From positions 2,604,001 to 2,668,000 of the forward strand of contig NZ_AP022603.1 in the NCBI RefSeq assembly GCF_010726955.1: a DNA stretch of 64,000 nucleotides. The letters run 5' to 3'. Position numbers and translations under genes: made by a program. Below the pieces are notes generated by a model that was given only the letters and a program-made list of their open reading frames with translations, searched no databases and was not told the DNA's origin. This DNA is from Mycolicibacterium fallax. GTDB taxonomy: Bacteria; Actinomycetota; Actinomycetes; Mycobacteriales; Mycobacteriaceae. Shown here one piece after another: positions 1 through 9,249 of this stretch (positions within the stretch are counted from its first letter, which is position 1; each line of letters opens with the position of its first letter).

Positions 1-649
1 CCGCCGGATCGGCGCGCAGCGCCACCACCGCGTGCGCGATGCCGAACAGGTCCAGGCGCTCCAGCAGCCCGGCCCGCACCCGCGCCGACAGCGGGTGCGC
101 ACCGGCCAGGAAGGCGTCCGGGGAGCTCAGGTCGGCGGGCGCGGTGACCAGCACCCGCAGCGCGGCCAGGGCCCCGCCGTCGGGGTCTTCGGGACCGTCG
201 GCCAGGCCGTCGGCGGCGACGGCGGCCAGCGCCACCATCGGTTCGGCCGGTACCCCGGTGCTCGCGGCCAGCCGGACGCAGTACCGAGCGGCCGCGGCCA
301 CCGGACCGCCCGGCCGGAACCCGGTCAGGTCCGCCTTGTTGAGGATCAGCAGCCCCGGCCGATCCGGGCCGGCCAGCGCGGCCAGGTCCTCGGGCTTGGG
401 CACCTCGGCCAGCACCCGGACGACCAGCTCCGCGCCCCGGTCCACCGTCGTCACCCCGGCGCAGGTCAGCGCCCGGGCGACGGTCCGCCGGCCCACCCCG
501 GGCCGGCCCCGCACCGCCACGGTCAGCGGCGCGCGCAGCCGGTCGGCGAGATCGATGAGATCCCCGCTGCGGTCGGCGGGCAGCGCCGGCTCGGTCGCCG
601 CGCAGCGTGCCAGCGCGTCGGCGAACATCCGGTGGCCTGGTTCGGTCAT
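1..649 (-). CDS. P-loop GTPase-like protein, C-terminus beyond window
   Basis: An uninterrupted minus-strand frame starts at ATG 649 and runs off the left edge, so only about 216 N-terminal residues are visible. A GGGGGAGG ribosome-binding site lies 4-5 nt before the ATG. The protein has a degenerate Walker A loop (GRPGVGRRT, Arg where Lys is usual, near residues 49-57) and a good G4 guanine-specificity motif (LNKADL, near residue 105), so it resembles the dynamin/Era-like GTPase fold. In M. tuberculosis the gene beyond trmB is an uncharacterised hypothetical. It is divergent from trmB across about 160 nt. The substrate and partner cannot be told from this fragment, and the Arg-substituted P-loop may mean weak or no hydrolysis. 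Confidence 0.65.
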   Translation of the reverse strand, partial: MTEPGHRMFADALARCAATEPALPADRSGDLIDLADRLRAPLTVAVRGRPGVGRRTVARALTCAGVTTVDRGAELVVRVLAEVPKPEDLAALAGPDRPGLLILNKADLTGFRPGGPVAAAARYCVRLAASTGVPAEPMVALAAVAADGLADGPEDPDGGALAALRVLVTAPADLSSPDAFLAGAHPLSARVRAGLLERLDLFGIAHAVVALRADPA

Positions 650-807
650 GGCCTCCCCCACTACGGGCCCGGCGCCCCGGGCGTGACGAGTGGGGCCATC
701 GTGACAGCCGGGTCGCCGGGCCGCGAGTCGGTCATCCCCAGACCGGTGCGCCGGGAAAGCAACCGTTGAGTATCAATCTGCGCCAGGATTGCGGTCTACC
801 GGCCCCA

Positions 808-1587
808 ATGAGGGACGATGGGGGGATGCATGCGCATAGTGGGCCCGAGGCTGCCGAGATCCGGCCATCGCACCCGCATCGCCGCGTCACCAGTTTCCGG
901 TCCCGGCGCTCCTCGCTGAGCGACTCCCAGCAGGCCACCTGGAACCGGTTGTGGCCCGAGATCGGCACCGTGGCCCGGCCCGCCGAGCCCGGCGGCCACT
1001 ACCCGGCGCTGGACACCGACGCCTGGTTCGGCCGCAGCGCCCCGCTGGTGTTGGAGGTCGGCTGCGGAACCGGGATCTCGACGCTGGCGATGGCCCGCGA
1101 CGAGCCGGACCTCGACGTGATCGCCGTCGAGGTCTACAAGAAGGGCCTGGCCCAGCTGCTCGGCGCGATCGACCGGACCGCGGCCACCGACGCCCCGGTC
1201 ACCAACATCCGGCTGATCCGCGGCGACGGCATCGACGTGCTCCAGCACCTCATCCCGTCCGGCGCGCTGACCGGGGTGCGGGTGTTCTTCCCGGACCCGT
1301 GGCCCAAGGCCCGGCACCACAAGCGCCGGCTGCTGCAGCCGCAGACGCTGGACCTGATCGTCGACCGGCTGCGCCCCGGCGGGGTGCTGCACGCGGCGAC
1401 CGATCACGCCGACTACGCCGAGCAGATCACCGAGGTGGGCGCGGGCGAGCCGCGGCTGCGCCGGGTCACCGACGAGGCCGAGTTCGCCGGCCTGCCGATC
1501 TCGGTGCGCCGACCGACGACGAAGTACGAGGCCAAGGCCGCCGAAGTGGGCAGCCCGATCAACGAGTTCATCTGGGTGCGATTGTGA
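808..1587 (+). CDS. trmB: tRNA (guanine-N7-)-methyltransferase TrmB
   Basis: Cytosolic SAM-dependent enzyme that methylates N7 of G46 in the tRNA variable loop. The protein (259 aa from ATG 808) shows the SAM-binding stretch LEVGCGTG, the family signature FFPDPWPKARHHKRR and a following ATDH motif, all typical of TrmB. It matches the M. tuberculosis Rv0208c product in length and in the N-terminal Arg-rich SRRSS region. An alternative in-frame ATG at 826 is equally plausible: the Rv0208c start also has two nearby Mets, and the GGGGGG run before 826 is too close to be a clear ribosome-binding site. The stop overlaps the GTG start of the NYN gene (GTGA), so the two are probably translationally coupled and lead into the mmpL3 operon. 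Confidence 0.93.
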   Translation: MRDDGGMHAHSGPEAAEIRPSHPHRRVTSFRSRRSSLSDSQQATWNRLWPEIGTVARPAEPGGHYPALDTDAWFGRSAPLVLEVGCGTGISTLAMARDEPDLDVIAVEVYKKGLAQLLGAIDRTAATDAPVTNIRLIRGDGIDVLQHLIPSGALTGVRVFFPDPWPKARHHKRRLLQPQTLDLIVDRLRPGGVLHAATDHADYAEQITEVGAGEPRLRRVTDEAEFAGLPISVRRPTTKYEAKAAEVGSPINEFIWVRL

Positions 1588-2279
1588 CAACCACCACCGA
1601 CAGCACTGAGACCGACGCCGTCGCCGACCGCCCGGCCACGCCGCCGCGGGTGCTGCTGGTGTGGGACGCCCCGAACCTGGACATGGGCCTGGGTTCGATC
1701 CTCGGCGGCCGCCCCACCGCCGCGCACCGCCCCCGGTTCGACGCGCTGGGCCGATGGTTGCTGGCCCGCACCGCGGAGTTGACCGAGGAGCTGTCCGCCG
1801 GGCCGGACGGGCCGGTGCTGCTCGAACCCGAGGCCACGGTGTTCACCAACATCGCGCCGGGCACCGCGGAGGTCGTCCGGCCGTGGGTGGAGGCGCTGCG
1901 CAACGTCGGCTTCGCGGTCTTTGCCAAGCCGAAGGTCGACGAGGACAGCGATGTCGATTCCGACATGCTCGCCCACATCGCGCGGCGGCGCGCCGAGGGG
2001 CTGGCCGCGCTGCTGGTCGCCTCCGCCGACGGGCAGGCGTTCCGGCTCCCACTGGAGGAGATTGCCCGCGATGACGGCACCGACGTCGCGGTGCTCGGAT
2101 TTCGCGAACATGCCAGCTGGGCGCTAGCGTCGGATACCTTGGAGTTTGTCGATCTGGAAGACATCACCGGTGTCTTCCGGGAGCCGCTCCCGCGAATCGG
2201 CCTCGATTCGCTCCCCGAACAAGGGGCATGGCTGCAACCGTTCCGGCCGCTGTCGTCGCTACTGGCGGCCAAAGCGTGA
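1584..2279 (+). CDS. NYN (PIN-like) domain putative ribonuclease, Rv0207c homologue
   Basis: 231-aa protein starting at GTG 1584, which overlaps the trmB stop by 4 nt. Near residue 20 it has LLVWDAPNLDMGLG, the signature first strand of NYN/PIN-like nuclease domains, whose Asp and Asn contribute to a metal-binding pocket. Further acidic residues (DSDVDSDML near residue 125) and the ASADGQAF stretch (near 150) fit the remaining active-site positions. NYN domains are known in RNA-processing nucleases; the target of this one is unknown. It sits between trmB and mmpL3 in the same order as in M. tuberculosis, an arrangement linking tRNA modification, RNA processing and mycolate export without obvious mechanistic reason. 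Confidence 0.85.
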   Translation: MTTTTDSTETDAVADRPATPPRVLLVWDAPNLDMGLGSILGGRPTAAHRPRFDALGRWLLARTAELTEELSAGPDGPVLLEPEATVFTNIAPGTAEVVRPWVEALRNVGFAVFAKPKVDEDSDVDSDMLAHIARRRAEGLAALLVASADGQAFRLPLEEIARDDGTDVAVLGFREHASWALASDTLEFVDLEDITGVFREPLPRIGLDSLPEQGAWLQPFRPLSSLLAAKA

Positions 2280-2335
2280 CACCGGACACGCATCGGGGCC
2301 ACATACAGACTTATCGAACAGCGTTAGGAGCCTAG

Positions 2336-5300
2336 GTGTTCGCCTGGTGGGGTCGGATGGTTTTCCGCTTCAGGTACATCGTGATCGGCGTGATGGTCGC
2401 ACTGTGCCTCGGCGGCGGTGTATACGGCATAACACTGGGTGAGCACGTCACCCAGAGTGGCTTCTACGACGAGGGCAGTCAGTCCGTGCACGCCTCGCTG
2501 GTCGCCGACGAGGTGTACGGCCGCGACCGGACCAGCCACGTGGTGGCGATCCTGACGCCGCCGGACGGCAAGAAGGTCGACGACCCCAAGTGGGCCGACG
2601 CCATGGTCAAGGAACTCGACTCCTTCGTCGCCGACAACAGTGATCAGGTGATGTCCTGGGTCGGCTGGCTCAAGGCCCGCGACACCACCTTCGAAACCGT
2701 CCAGCAGATGAAGACCGCCGACCTCAAGCACACCTTCATCTCCATCCCGCTCAAGGGCGACAACGACGACGCGATCCTGAAGAACTACCAGACCGTCGAA
2801 CCCGCGATGCGCGAGCTCAACGACGGCAACATCAAGCTGGCCGGGCTCAACCCGCTGGCCAGCGAGCTGACCGGCACCATCGCCGTCGACCAGCAGCGCG
2901 CCGAGGTGATGGCCATCCCGCTGGTCGCGGTGCTGCTGTTCTTCGTCTTCGGCGGCGTGATCGCCGCCGCGCTGCCGGCCATCATCGGCGGCCTGTCGAT
3001 CGCCGGCGCGCTGGGCATCATGCGACTGGTCGCCGAGGCCACCCCGGTGCACTTCTTCGCCCAGCCCGTCGTCACGCTGATCGGCCTGGGCATCGCGATC
3101 GACTACGGCCTGTTCATCGTGAGCCGCTTCCGCGAGGAGCTGGCCGAGGGCTACGACACCGAGGCCGCGGTACGCCGCACGGTGATGACCTCCGGCCGCA
3201 CGGTGATGTTCTCCGCGGTCATAATCGTGGCGTCGTCACTGCCACTGCTGCTGTTCCCGCAGGGCTTCCTGAAGTCGATCACCTACGCCATCATCGCCTC
3301 GGTGATGCTCTCGGCGATCCTGTCGATCACCGTGCTGGCCGCCGCGCTGGCGATCCTCGGCCCCAACGTCGACGCGCTGGGCGTGCGGACGCTGCTGCGG
3401 GTGCCGTTCCTGCGCAACTGGGGCTTCTCCCGCGCCATCATCGAATGGTTCGCCGCGCGCACCCAGAAGACCAAGACCCGCGAAGAGGTGGAGAACGGCT
3501 TCTGGGGCAAGCTGGTCAACATCGTGATGAAACGCCCGATGGCGTTCGCGGTACCGATCCTGATCCTGATGATCGCGATGATCATCCCGCTGGGTGGCCT
3601 GTCCCTGGGCGGCATCAGCGAGAAGTACCTGCCGCCGGACAACTCCGTGCGGCAGGCCCAGGAGGAGTTCGACCAGCTCTTCCCGAACTTCCGCACCGAG
3701 CCGCTGACGCTGGTGATCGAGAGCACCAACGGGCAGCCCGTCTCGGAGGCCCAGATCGCCGAGATCCGCAGCCGCGCGATGAACATCTCCGGGTTCGTCG
3801 AGCCCGACGGTGACCGCGACAAGATGTGGCAGGAGCGCCCCGGCAACGAGGACAGCGCCAAGCATCCCGACGTGCGGGTGCTGCAGAACGGCCTGGAGAA
3901 CCGCAACGACGCCTCGGACAAGATCGCCCAGTTGCGTGACATCCCGGTGCCGCGCGGCCTCATAGTGTCCGTCGGCGGTACCCCGGCGCTGGAGCAGGAC
4001 AGTATCCACAGTCTGTTCGCCAAGCTGCCGCTGATGGTGTTGTTGCTGATCACCACGACGACGGTGCTGATGTTCCTGGCCTTCGGTTCGCTGGTGCTGC
4101 CGATCAAGGCGGCGTTGATGAGCGCGCTGACCCTCGGCTCCACGATGGGCATCCTGACCTGGATGTTCGTCGACGGGCACGGGGCCGGGCTGATGAACTA
4201 CACGCCGCAGCCACTGATGGCACCGATGATCGGCCTGATCATCGCGGTGATCTACGGCCTGTCCACCGACTACGAGGTGTTCCTGGTCTCCCGCATGGTG
4301 GAGGCCCGCGAGCGCGGCATGTCGACGGCCGAGGCGATCCGGATCGGCACCGCGACCACCGGCCGGTTGATCACCGCCGCGGCCCTGGTGCTGGCCGTCG
4401 TCGCCGGCGCGTTCGTCTTCTCCGACCTGGTGATGATGAAGTACCTGGCCTTCGGTCTGCTGATCGCCCTGCTGCTCGACGCCACCATCGTCCGGATGTT
4501 CCTGGTCCCGGCGATCATGAAGATGCTCGGCGACGACTGCTGGTGGGCGCCGCGCTGGATGAAGGTCCTGCAGGTCAAGATGGGTCTCGGCGAGACCGAT
4601 CTGCCCGACGAGCGCAAGGCCCCGGTGGCCCGTCCCGAGGAGCCAGCCGCGGTGCTCGCCGGAGCCCCGGCCCGCGAGCCGTCGCAGCGCCGCCCGCACG
4701 ATCCGACCCACCCGGCGCCCGAGGGTGCCGCCCGCGGCCCGGCGCGCCCCGCGCTGCGTCCGCCCCGGGAGACGCCGTCGACGGCCGGGACCTCGCGGAT
4801 GCCCGCGCCGGATCCGATCGGCGAGGCGGGCACCAGCCGGCTGCCTGCCCCCGAGCCGCCGCGCCCGGCACCCGAGCCGCCGCGCCCGGCACCCGAGCCG
4901 CCGCGCCCGGCGCAGCGTCCCGACGACGCACCGACCACCCGGTTCGGCGGTCTGTCCGGGGCCCGCGACAAGATGCGCCGCGCGGTCAGCAGTGCCGGTG
5001 CGGCACTGCCCCGGCACCAGCGCCCCGAGCAGCCGGCCGCCCCGACCGGTGAGCGGGAGATCGAGTCCTGGCTCGGCGAACTGCGCGGCAAGCAGGCCGG
5101 CCCGCCGGCGCCGCCCGCACCGGACGCGGTTCCGACGACCGCGCTGCCGACCCAACCCGAGCCCGACCGGCCCGAACCGGACAACCCCGAGGCCGCCACC
5201 CACGCGTTCCCGGCAGCCGGGAAGCGCGACACCGACGCGGCGACGGAGAAGCTGAACGCCCGGGGTGAGGCCGAACCCGACACGAAGACCGACAAGAACC

Positions 5301-5359
5301 CCCGCCGCGGCGGCGGGGTCAGCGCCCAGGATCTGCTGCGCCGGGAGGGCCGGCTCTAA
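2336..5359 (+). CDS. mmpL3: MmpL3 trehalose monomycolate transporter
   Basis: Essential inner-membrane RND-superfamily protein that moves trehalose monomycolate toward the periplasm for outer-membrane building, driven by the proton gradient. The 1007-aa protein starts at GTG 2336, 5 nt after a TAGGAG ribosome-binding site. The two proton-relay Asp-Tyr pairs fall at D256-Y257 (GIAIDYGLF) and D645-Y646 (GLSTDYEVF), matching the M. smegmatis numbering. Twelve membrane segments in two halves surround two periplasmic porter domains (about 35-175 and 420-555). The cytosolic tail (about residue 760 onward) is Pro/Ala-rich and holds three perfect PEPPRPA repeats (21-bp units at 4850-4912). The extreme C-terminus, SAQDLLRREGRL, is conserved in mycobacterial MmpL3. 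Confidence 0.97.
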   Translation: MFAWWGRMVFRFRYIVIGVMVALCLGGGVYGITLGEHVTQSGFYDEGSQSVHASLVADEVYGRDRTSHVVAILTPPDGKKVDDPKWADAMVKELDSFVADNSDQVMSWVGWLKARDTTFETVQQMKTADLKHTFISIPLKGDNDDAILKNYQTVEPAMRELNDGNIKLAGLNPLASELTGTIAVDQQRAEVMAIPLVAVLLFFVFGGVIAAALPAIIGGLSIAGALGIMRLVAEATPVHFFAQPVVTLIGLGIAIDYGLFIVSRFREELAEGYDTEAAVRRTVMTSGRTVMFSAVIIVASSLPLLLFPQGFLKSITYAIIASVMLSAILSITVLAAALAILGPNVDALGVRTLLRVPFLRNWGFSRAIIEWFAARTQKTKTREEVENGFWGKLVNIVMKRPMAFAVPILILMIAMIIPLGGLSLGGISEKYLPPDNSVRQAQEEFDQLFPNFRTEPLTLVIESTNGQPVSEAQIAEIRSRAMNISGFVEPDGDRDKMWQERPGNEDSAKHPDVRVLQNGLENRNDASDKIAQLRDIPVPRGLIVSVGGTPALEQDSIHSLFAKLPLMVLLLITTTTVLMFLAFGSLVLPIKAALMSALTLGSTMGILTWMFVDGHGAGLMNYTPQPLMAPMIGLIIAVIYGLSTDYEVFLVSRMVEARERGMSTAEAIRIGTATTGRLITAAALVLAVVAGAFVFSDLVMMKYLAFGLLIALLLDATIVRMFLVPAIMKMLGDDCWWAPRWMKVLQVKMGLGETDLPDERKAPVARPEEPAAVLAGAPAREPSQRRPHDPTHPAPEGAARGPARPALRPPRETPSTAGTSRMPAPDPIGEAGTSRLPAPEPPRPAPEPPRPAPEPPRPAQRPDDAPTTRFGGLSGARDKMRRAVSSAGAALPRHQRPEQPAAPTGEREIESWLGELRGKQAGPPAPPAPDAVPTTALPTQPEPDRPEPDNPEAATHAFPAAGKRDTDAATEKLNARGEAEPDTKTDKNPRRGGGVSAQDLLRREGRL

Positions 5360-5399
5360 CGAGCCAGCTTCCCCGGTTCATCGATCCGGTTGCACCGCA

Positions 5400-5456
5400 A
5401 AAAGTGTCACCGTCGTGGAGAAGCGGCCTACCGCTGTCCGCGACGGTGACACTTTT
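5400..5456 (+). terminator. Strong hairpin terminator after mmpL3
   Basis: A perfect 16-bp inverted repeat, AAAAGTGTCACCGTCG at 5400-5415 against CGACGGTGACACTTTT at 5441-5456, with a 25-nt loop. It ends in four T on the plus strand and starts 40 nt after the mmpL3 stop. With A-rich DNA at its left foot it could also act on minus-strand transcripts arriving from the permease gene. The stem arms are members of the decamer repeat family that fills this spacer. Confidence 0.7.
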
Positions 5457-5685
5457 GGTTGTGTTCGGCCACGACGGTGACGCTTCTTGCAGTCGACCTT
5501 CGCGACGGTGACGCTATTGGCAGCGAGAACGCGATTCTCCAACCAAAGGTGTCACCGTCGCAAAGCCGGCCGTACGGAACCGTCACCGTCGCTGAAATGC
5601 ACGACCAAAGGTGTCACCGTCGCGCAGCCGGCCGTACGGAACCGTCACCGTCGCCGAAATTGCACCACCAAAGGTGTCACCGTCG
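5401..5685. repeat. Intergenic array of CGACGGTGAC decamers with 62-bp tandem units
   Basis: The 342-nt spacer between the convergent mmpL3 and permease genes holds no credible gene. It contains nine exact copies of GTCACCGTCG or its complement: direct copies start at 5406, 5551, 5582, 5613, 5644 and 5676; inverted copies start at 5441, 5472 and 5503. From 5545 the sequence becomes a tandem array with units starting at 5545, 5607 and 5670 (periods 62 and 63), each opening with AAAGGTGTCACCGTCG and carrying the 8-bp palindrome CCGTACGG in the first two units. Copies of opposite orientation allow several alternative hairpins. Function unknown; it may be a terminator array or a dispersed genomic repeat. 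Confidence 0.85.
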
Positions 5686-5701
5686 CGAAGCCGGCAGCGG
5701 A

Positions 5702-6844
5702 CTATTCGTCGTCGGGCGGATCGACCGCGCCTTCGGAGATCATCGGTCCGCGGATGGCGTCGATCTTGGCCTCCTCGGCGGCGGGGTCGTCGGCCAGCAG
5801 CACCCGCGTGGCACTGTTGAGGAACGCGATGATCGGCACCGCGAGCAGCGCGCCGACGATCCCGGCCAGCACCGCGCCTCCGGCGATGCCGAGCACCACC
5901 GCCAACGGGTGGATCGACACCGCCCGGCCCATCACCACCGGCTGCAGCACGTGGGCCTCCAACTGCTGCACGGCGATGATCAGCGCGAACGTCAGCAGCG
6001 CGTACACCATCCCCTTGGTCAGCAGTGCGACGACGACGGCGAGGAATCCGGTGACGACCGCGCCGACCAGCGGAATGAAGGCGCCCAGGAAGACCAGCGA
6101 CGCCAACGGCAGCGCCAACGGAACCGTCATGATCGCCAGGCCGACGCCGATGCCGACGGCGTCGACCAGCGCCACCAGGAAGGTCGCCCGCACGTAGCCG
6201 ATCAGCGACCCGAAGCCGGCCCGGCCCGCGTCGCTGACCCGATCGCGCACCCCGGCCGGGAACATCCGCACCACGAACGCCCAGATCGCCCGGCCGCCGT
6301 GCAGGAAGAACAACAGCGCGAACATCACCAGCAGGGCGCCGGTGACAATCTCGGTCACCGTCGCCGCGGTCGACAGGGCGCCGCTGGTCAGCCGCGCCTG
6401 GTTGTTCCGCAACGCCTCGACCGCGGAATTGCCCGCGGTGTCGATCTGCTCGATGCTCAGGTGCAGCGGGCCCTCCATCAACCAGCGCTGCGCCGAATCG
6501 ATACTGCGGGTGACCTGCTCGACCAGATCGGGCAGGCCCTTGACGAACTGACCGACCACGAAGGCCAGCAGCCCGCCGAGGGTGGCCAGCCCACCCAGCA
6601 GCATCAGCGCGACGGCCGCGCCGCGCGGCACCCGGCGGCGCTCCAGGGCGTCGACGGCCGGCAGCAGCAGCGCGGTCAGCATGGTGGCGATCAGCACCGG
6701 CACCACGATCACCTTCAGCCGGCTGATCACCCACAGCCCGGCCAGCACCGCCGCCAGCAACACCAGCAGGCGCCACGCCCAGGCCGCCGCCTTGCGCACC
6801 GCGGGGGTGACAGATTCGTCGTCGAGCACCGAAACAGCGGGCAT
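5702..6844 (-). CDS. AI-2E family transporter-like permease, Rv0205 homologue
   Basis: 380-aa polytopic inner-membrane protein of the AI-2E/YdiK/PerM type, with about seven to eight hydrophobic segments (first at about 23-70) and the family's conserved C-terminal region around [12 protein letters not shown] and [17 protein letters not shown]. The family includes autoinducer-2 exporters and Na+/H+ antiporter-like members, but substrate cannot be inferred for mycobacterial copies. ATG 6844 is chosen because a TATCCT box (plus-strand 6851-6856) lies 6 nt upstream, fitting a leaderless start; longer upstream extensions would run into the divergent flippase gene. The acidic tail ends in DPPDDE. 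It is convergent with mmpL3 as in M. tuberculosis. Confidence 0.88.
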   Translation of the reverse strand: MPAVSVLDDESVTPAVRKAAAWAWRLLVLLAAVLAGLWVISRLKVIVVPVLIATMLTALLLPAVDALERRRVPRGAAVALMLLGGLATLGGLLAFVVGQFVKGLPDLVEQVTRSIDSAQRWLMEGPLHLSIEQIDTAGNSAVEALRNNQARLTSGALSTAATVTEIVTGALLVMFALLFFLHGGRAIWAFVVRMFPAGVRDRVSDAGRAGFGSLIGYVRATFLVALVDAVGIGVGLAIMTVPLALPLASLVFLGAFIPLVGAVVTGFLAVVVALLTKGMVYALLTFALIIAVQQLEAHVLQPVVMGRAVSIHPLAVVLGIAGGAVLAGIVGALLAVPIIAFLNSATRVLLADDPAAEEAKIDAIRGPMISEGAVDPPDDE

Positions 6845-6931
6845 ATCGCCAGGATAACGGTCCGATACCGGGCTGGGGGCGCAGCACAATCGGCGCGCCG
6901 AATCCCCCTGATCCGCCGTTACGCTGACTGG

Positions 6932-8002
6932 GTGGCGAACACGGTGCACCAGCGCGACACCTCGCGCCGCCGGTACTGGTGGCTGCGCTGGGCGATCTTC
7001 GGCACGGTCGTCGCGGTGCTCGCCGTGGAGGCCACCCTGGTGTGGGACCAGCTGGCCCAGGCCTGGCGCAGTCTGCGCGACGCCAACCCGGCCTGGGTCC
7101 TCGCCGCCGCGGTGGCCGCGATGATGTCGATGCACAGTTTCGCCCAGATCCAGCGCGAACTGCTCAAGTCCGCCGGCGTCCGGGTGCGGCAGTGGCGTTC
7201 GGAGGCGGCCTTCTACGCCGGGAACGCGCTGTCCACCACGCTGCCCGGCGGGCCGGTGCTGTCGGCGACGTTCATCTATCGGCAGCAGCGGATGTGGGGC
7301 GCCTCACCACTGGTGGCGTCCTGGCAGCTGGTGATGTCGGGCGCCCTGCAGGTGGTCGGGCTGGCGGTGATCGGGCTGACCGGCGCGTTCATGCTCGGCG
7401 CCAAGAGCAACCCGTTCTCGCTGCTGTTCACCGTCGGCGGCTGCGTGCTGCTGCTGCTGTTGGCCCAGGCCGTCGCCACCCGCCGGGAGCTGCTGGAGGG
7501 CATCGGGGTGCGGGTGCTGGGCTGGATCAACGAGCTGCGCAACCGGCCCGTCGAGGCCGGCCGGGAGCGCTGGAGCGCGATGCTGCGCCAGCTGGAGGCG
7601 GTGAAGCTGCGCCGCGGTGAGCTCGCCACCGCGTTCGGCTGGTCACTGTTCAACTGGATCGCCGACGTCACCTGCCTGCTGTTCGCCGCCTACGCCGCCG
7701 GCGGCCACCCGTCGTTGGCCGGGGTGACGGTCGCCTACGCGGCGGCCCGCGCGGTCGGCGCGATCCCGCTGATGCCGGGCGGTCTGCTGGTGGTCGAGGC
7801 GGTGCTGGTGCCCGGCCTGGTGTCCAGCGGCATGTCACTGCCCGACGCCATCTCGGCGATGCTGATCTACCGCCTGGTCAGCTGGATCTTCATCTCGGCG
7901 ATCGGTTGGGTGGTGTTCTTCTTCAATTTCCGCACCGAGAGCCACGTCGACCTGGACGACGCACCCGGCTCGGGCACCGACCCCCGCGGCCACCGGGACT
8001 GA
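6932..8002 (+). CDS. Flippase-like (LPG synthase TM / UPF0104) integral membrane protein, Rv0204c homologue
   Basis: 356-aa membrane protein with about eight hydrophobic segments. It shows conserved features of the UPF0104/LPG-synthase transmembrane family: [16 protein letters not shown] near residue 90 and [16 protein letters not shown] near 275, both glycine-rich re-entrant-like motifs. Members translocate or recognise lipids, and this one lacks any catalytic aminoacyltransferase domain. GTG 6932 is chosen because TACGCT at 6920-6925 sits 6 nt upstream, so the transcript is likely leaderless. It is divergent from the AI-2E gene over 87 nt and followed by an M23 lipoprotein 44 nt away, so an envelope-maintenance role is plausible but inferred. 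Confidence 0.88.
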   Translation: MANTVHQRDTSRRRYWWLRWAIFGTVVAVLAVEATLVWDQLAQAWRSLRDANPAWVLAAAVAAMMSMHSFAQIQRELLKSAGVRVRQWRSEAAFYAGNALSTTLPGGPVLSATFIYRQQRMWGASPLVASWQLVMSGALQVVGLAVIGLTGAFMLGAKSNPFSLLFTVGGCVLLLLLAQAVATRRELLEGIGVRVLGWINELRNRPVEAGRERWSAMLRQLEAVKLRRGELATAFGWSLFNWIADVTCLLFAAYAAGGHPSLAGVTVAYAAARAVGAIPLMPGGLLVVEAVLVPGLVSSGMSLPDAISAMLIYRLVSWIFISAIGWVVFFFNFRTESHVDLDDAPGSGTDPRGHRD

Positions 8003-8046
8003 GCAAACCGCGCCGGGGCGGTCCGCGGCCGTGCTTGGATCGGCGG

Positions 8047-9249
8047 ATGAGGCGAAACCCGCTGTTGACCGCCGTATTGGCCGGCGCCTTGCTGCTGGCC
8101 GGCTGCGGATCGAAGGACACCGCGTCGGGCCCGCCGCCGGCACTGCCGCCGGCCGAGCCGACGGCACTGATCGGCACCGTGCTGGCCGAGCCGGTACCGG
8201 TGGCGGCCACCGACGGCCGCACCCACCTGGCCTACGAGCTGCGGCTGACCAACGCGACGGGCGGCAACGTCACCCTCACCTCGCTGACCGCCCGCGACGG
8301 CGACCGGCAGCTGCTGACGCTGTCCGGGGACAACCTGAAGTACTGGACCCGCGCGCTCGGTGCGCCCGGCACCCCGACGACGGTGCTCGGGCCCGGGCAG
8401 TCCGCGACGGTGTGGCTGGACATCGCCGTCGACGGCGCCGCGGTGCCCGAACAGCTCACCCACGCGGTGGAGCTGAGCGTCGCCAAACCGGTACCGGGGC
8501 TGATCGCGGCCTCGGCCACCCAGCAGGTCGCGCCGACCGCGGTGTCGAGCCGGACGCCGATCAGCCTGGCGCCGCCGCTGGACGGCGCCGGCTGGATGGA
8601 CATCAACGGCTGCTGCGGCATGACCTCGCACCGGATGGCGCTCAACCCGATCAACGGGTCGCTGTGGGCGGCCGAACGCTTCGCCGTCGACTACCTGCAG
8701 CTCGACGGGAACACTCGGATCGCGACCGGGGACCCGGCGGCGCTGACCAGCTACCCGTACTACGGGGCGCCGGTGCACGCCGTCGCCGACGCGACGGTGC
8801 GCGCGGTCCGCGACGATCTGCCCGATCAGACCCCCGGCAAGGCCCCCGGCGGGCTGGCGCTGGATCAGTACCCGGGCAACTATGTGGTGCTCGACCTGGG
8901 CGACGGCAACCACGCGCTCTACGCGCACCTCAAGCCGGGCAGCGTCGCGGTCAAACCCGGCGACCGGGTCACCCGCGGGCAGTCGCTGGCCGAGCTGGGC
9001 AACTCCGGCAACAGCACCGCGCCGCATCTGCATTTCCAGGTGATGGACGGCCCCGACCCGCTGGCCGCCAATGGGCTGCCGTTCGTGATCGACAGTTTCC
9101 GGCTCTCCCAGCGGGTGGCCGGCGACCCGGATCTGGACCGGCTGCTCGCCGCGCAGCCGGCGAAGCTGACCCCCGGCTTCGCCAAGCGCGACCTCACCGA
9201 GGTCGGGCCGCTGGTCTGGGATGTGATGGATTACTCTGTCTCACAATGA
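8047..9249 (+). CDS. Secreted lipoprotein with M23 (LytM-type) metallopeptidase domain
   Basis: 400-aa protein starting at ATG 8047 with a lipoprotein signal ending in the lipobox LLLAGC (Cys at about residue 21), so it should be anchored on the outer face of the membrane. Residues 30-180 form a beta-rich segment. The M23 domain (about 190-375) has a His in SHRMALN, the Asp in ERFAVDY, YAHLKPG and the catalytic/zinc HLHFQV motif (STAPHLHF), the set expected for an active zinc peptidase or its LytM-like regulator form. M23 enzymes cut peptidoglycan cross-links or activate amidases. The stop overlaps the ATG of the DUF3054 gene (ATGA). Confidence 0.85.
   Translation: MRRNPLLTAVLAGALLLAGCGSKDTASGPPPALPPAEPTALIGTVLAEPVPVAATDGRTHLAYELRLTNATGGNVTLTSLTARDGDRQLLTLSGDNLKYWTRALGAPGTPTTVLGPGQSATVWLDIAVDGAAVPEQLTHAVELSVAKPVPGLIAASATQQVAPTAVSSRTPISLAPPLDGAGWMDINGCCGMTSHRMALNPINGSLWAAERFAVDYLQLDGNTRIATGDPAALTSYPYYGAPVHAVADATVRAVRDDLPDQTPGKAPGGLALDQYPGNYVVLDLGDGNHALYAHLKPGSVAVKPGDRVTRGQSLAELGNSGNSTAPHLHFQVMDGPDPLAANGLPFVIDSFRLSQRVAGDPDLDRLLAAQPAKLTPGFAKRDLTEVGPLVWDVMDYSVSQ

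Noticed and set aside
5545..5685. CRISPR array or phage attachment site
   Set aside because: Units are nearly identical over their full 62 bp, so there are no spacers, and no integrase gene is near.
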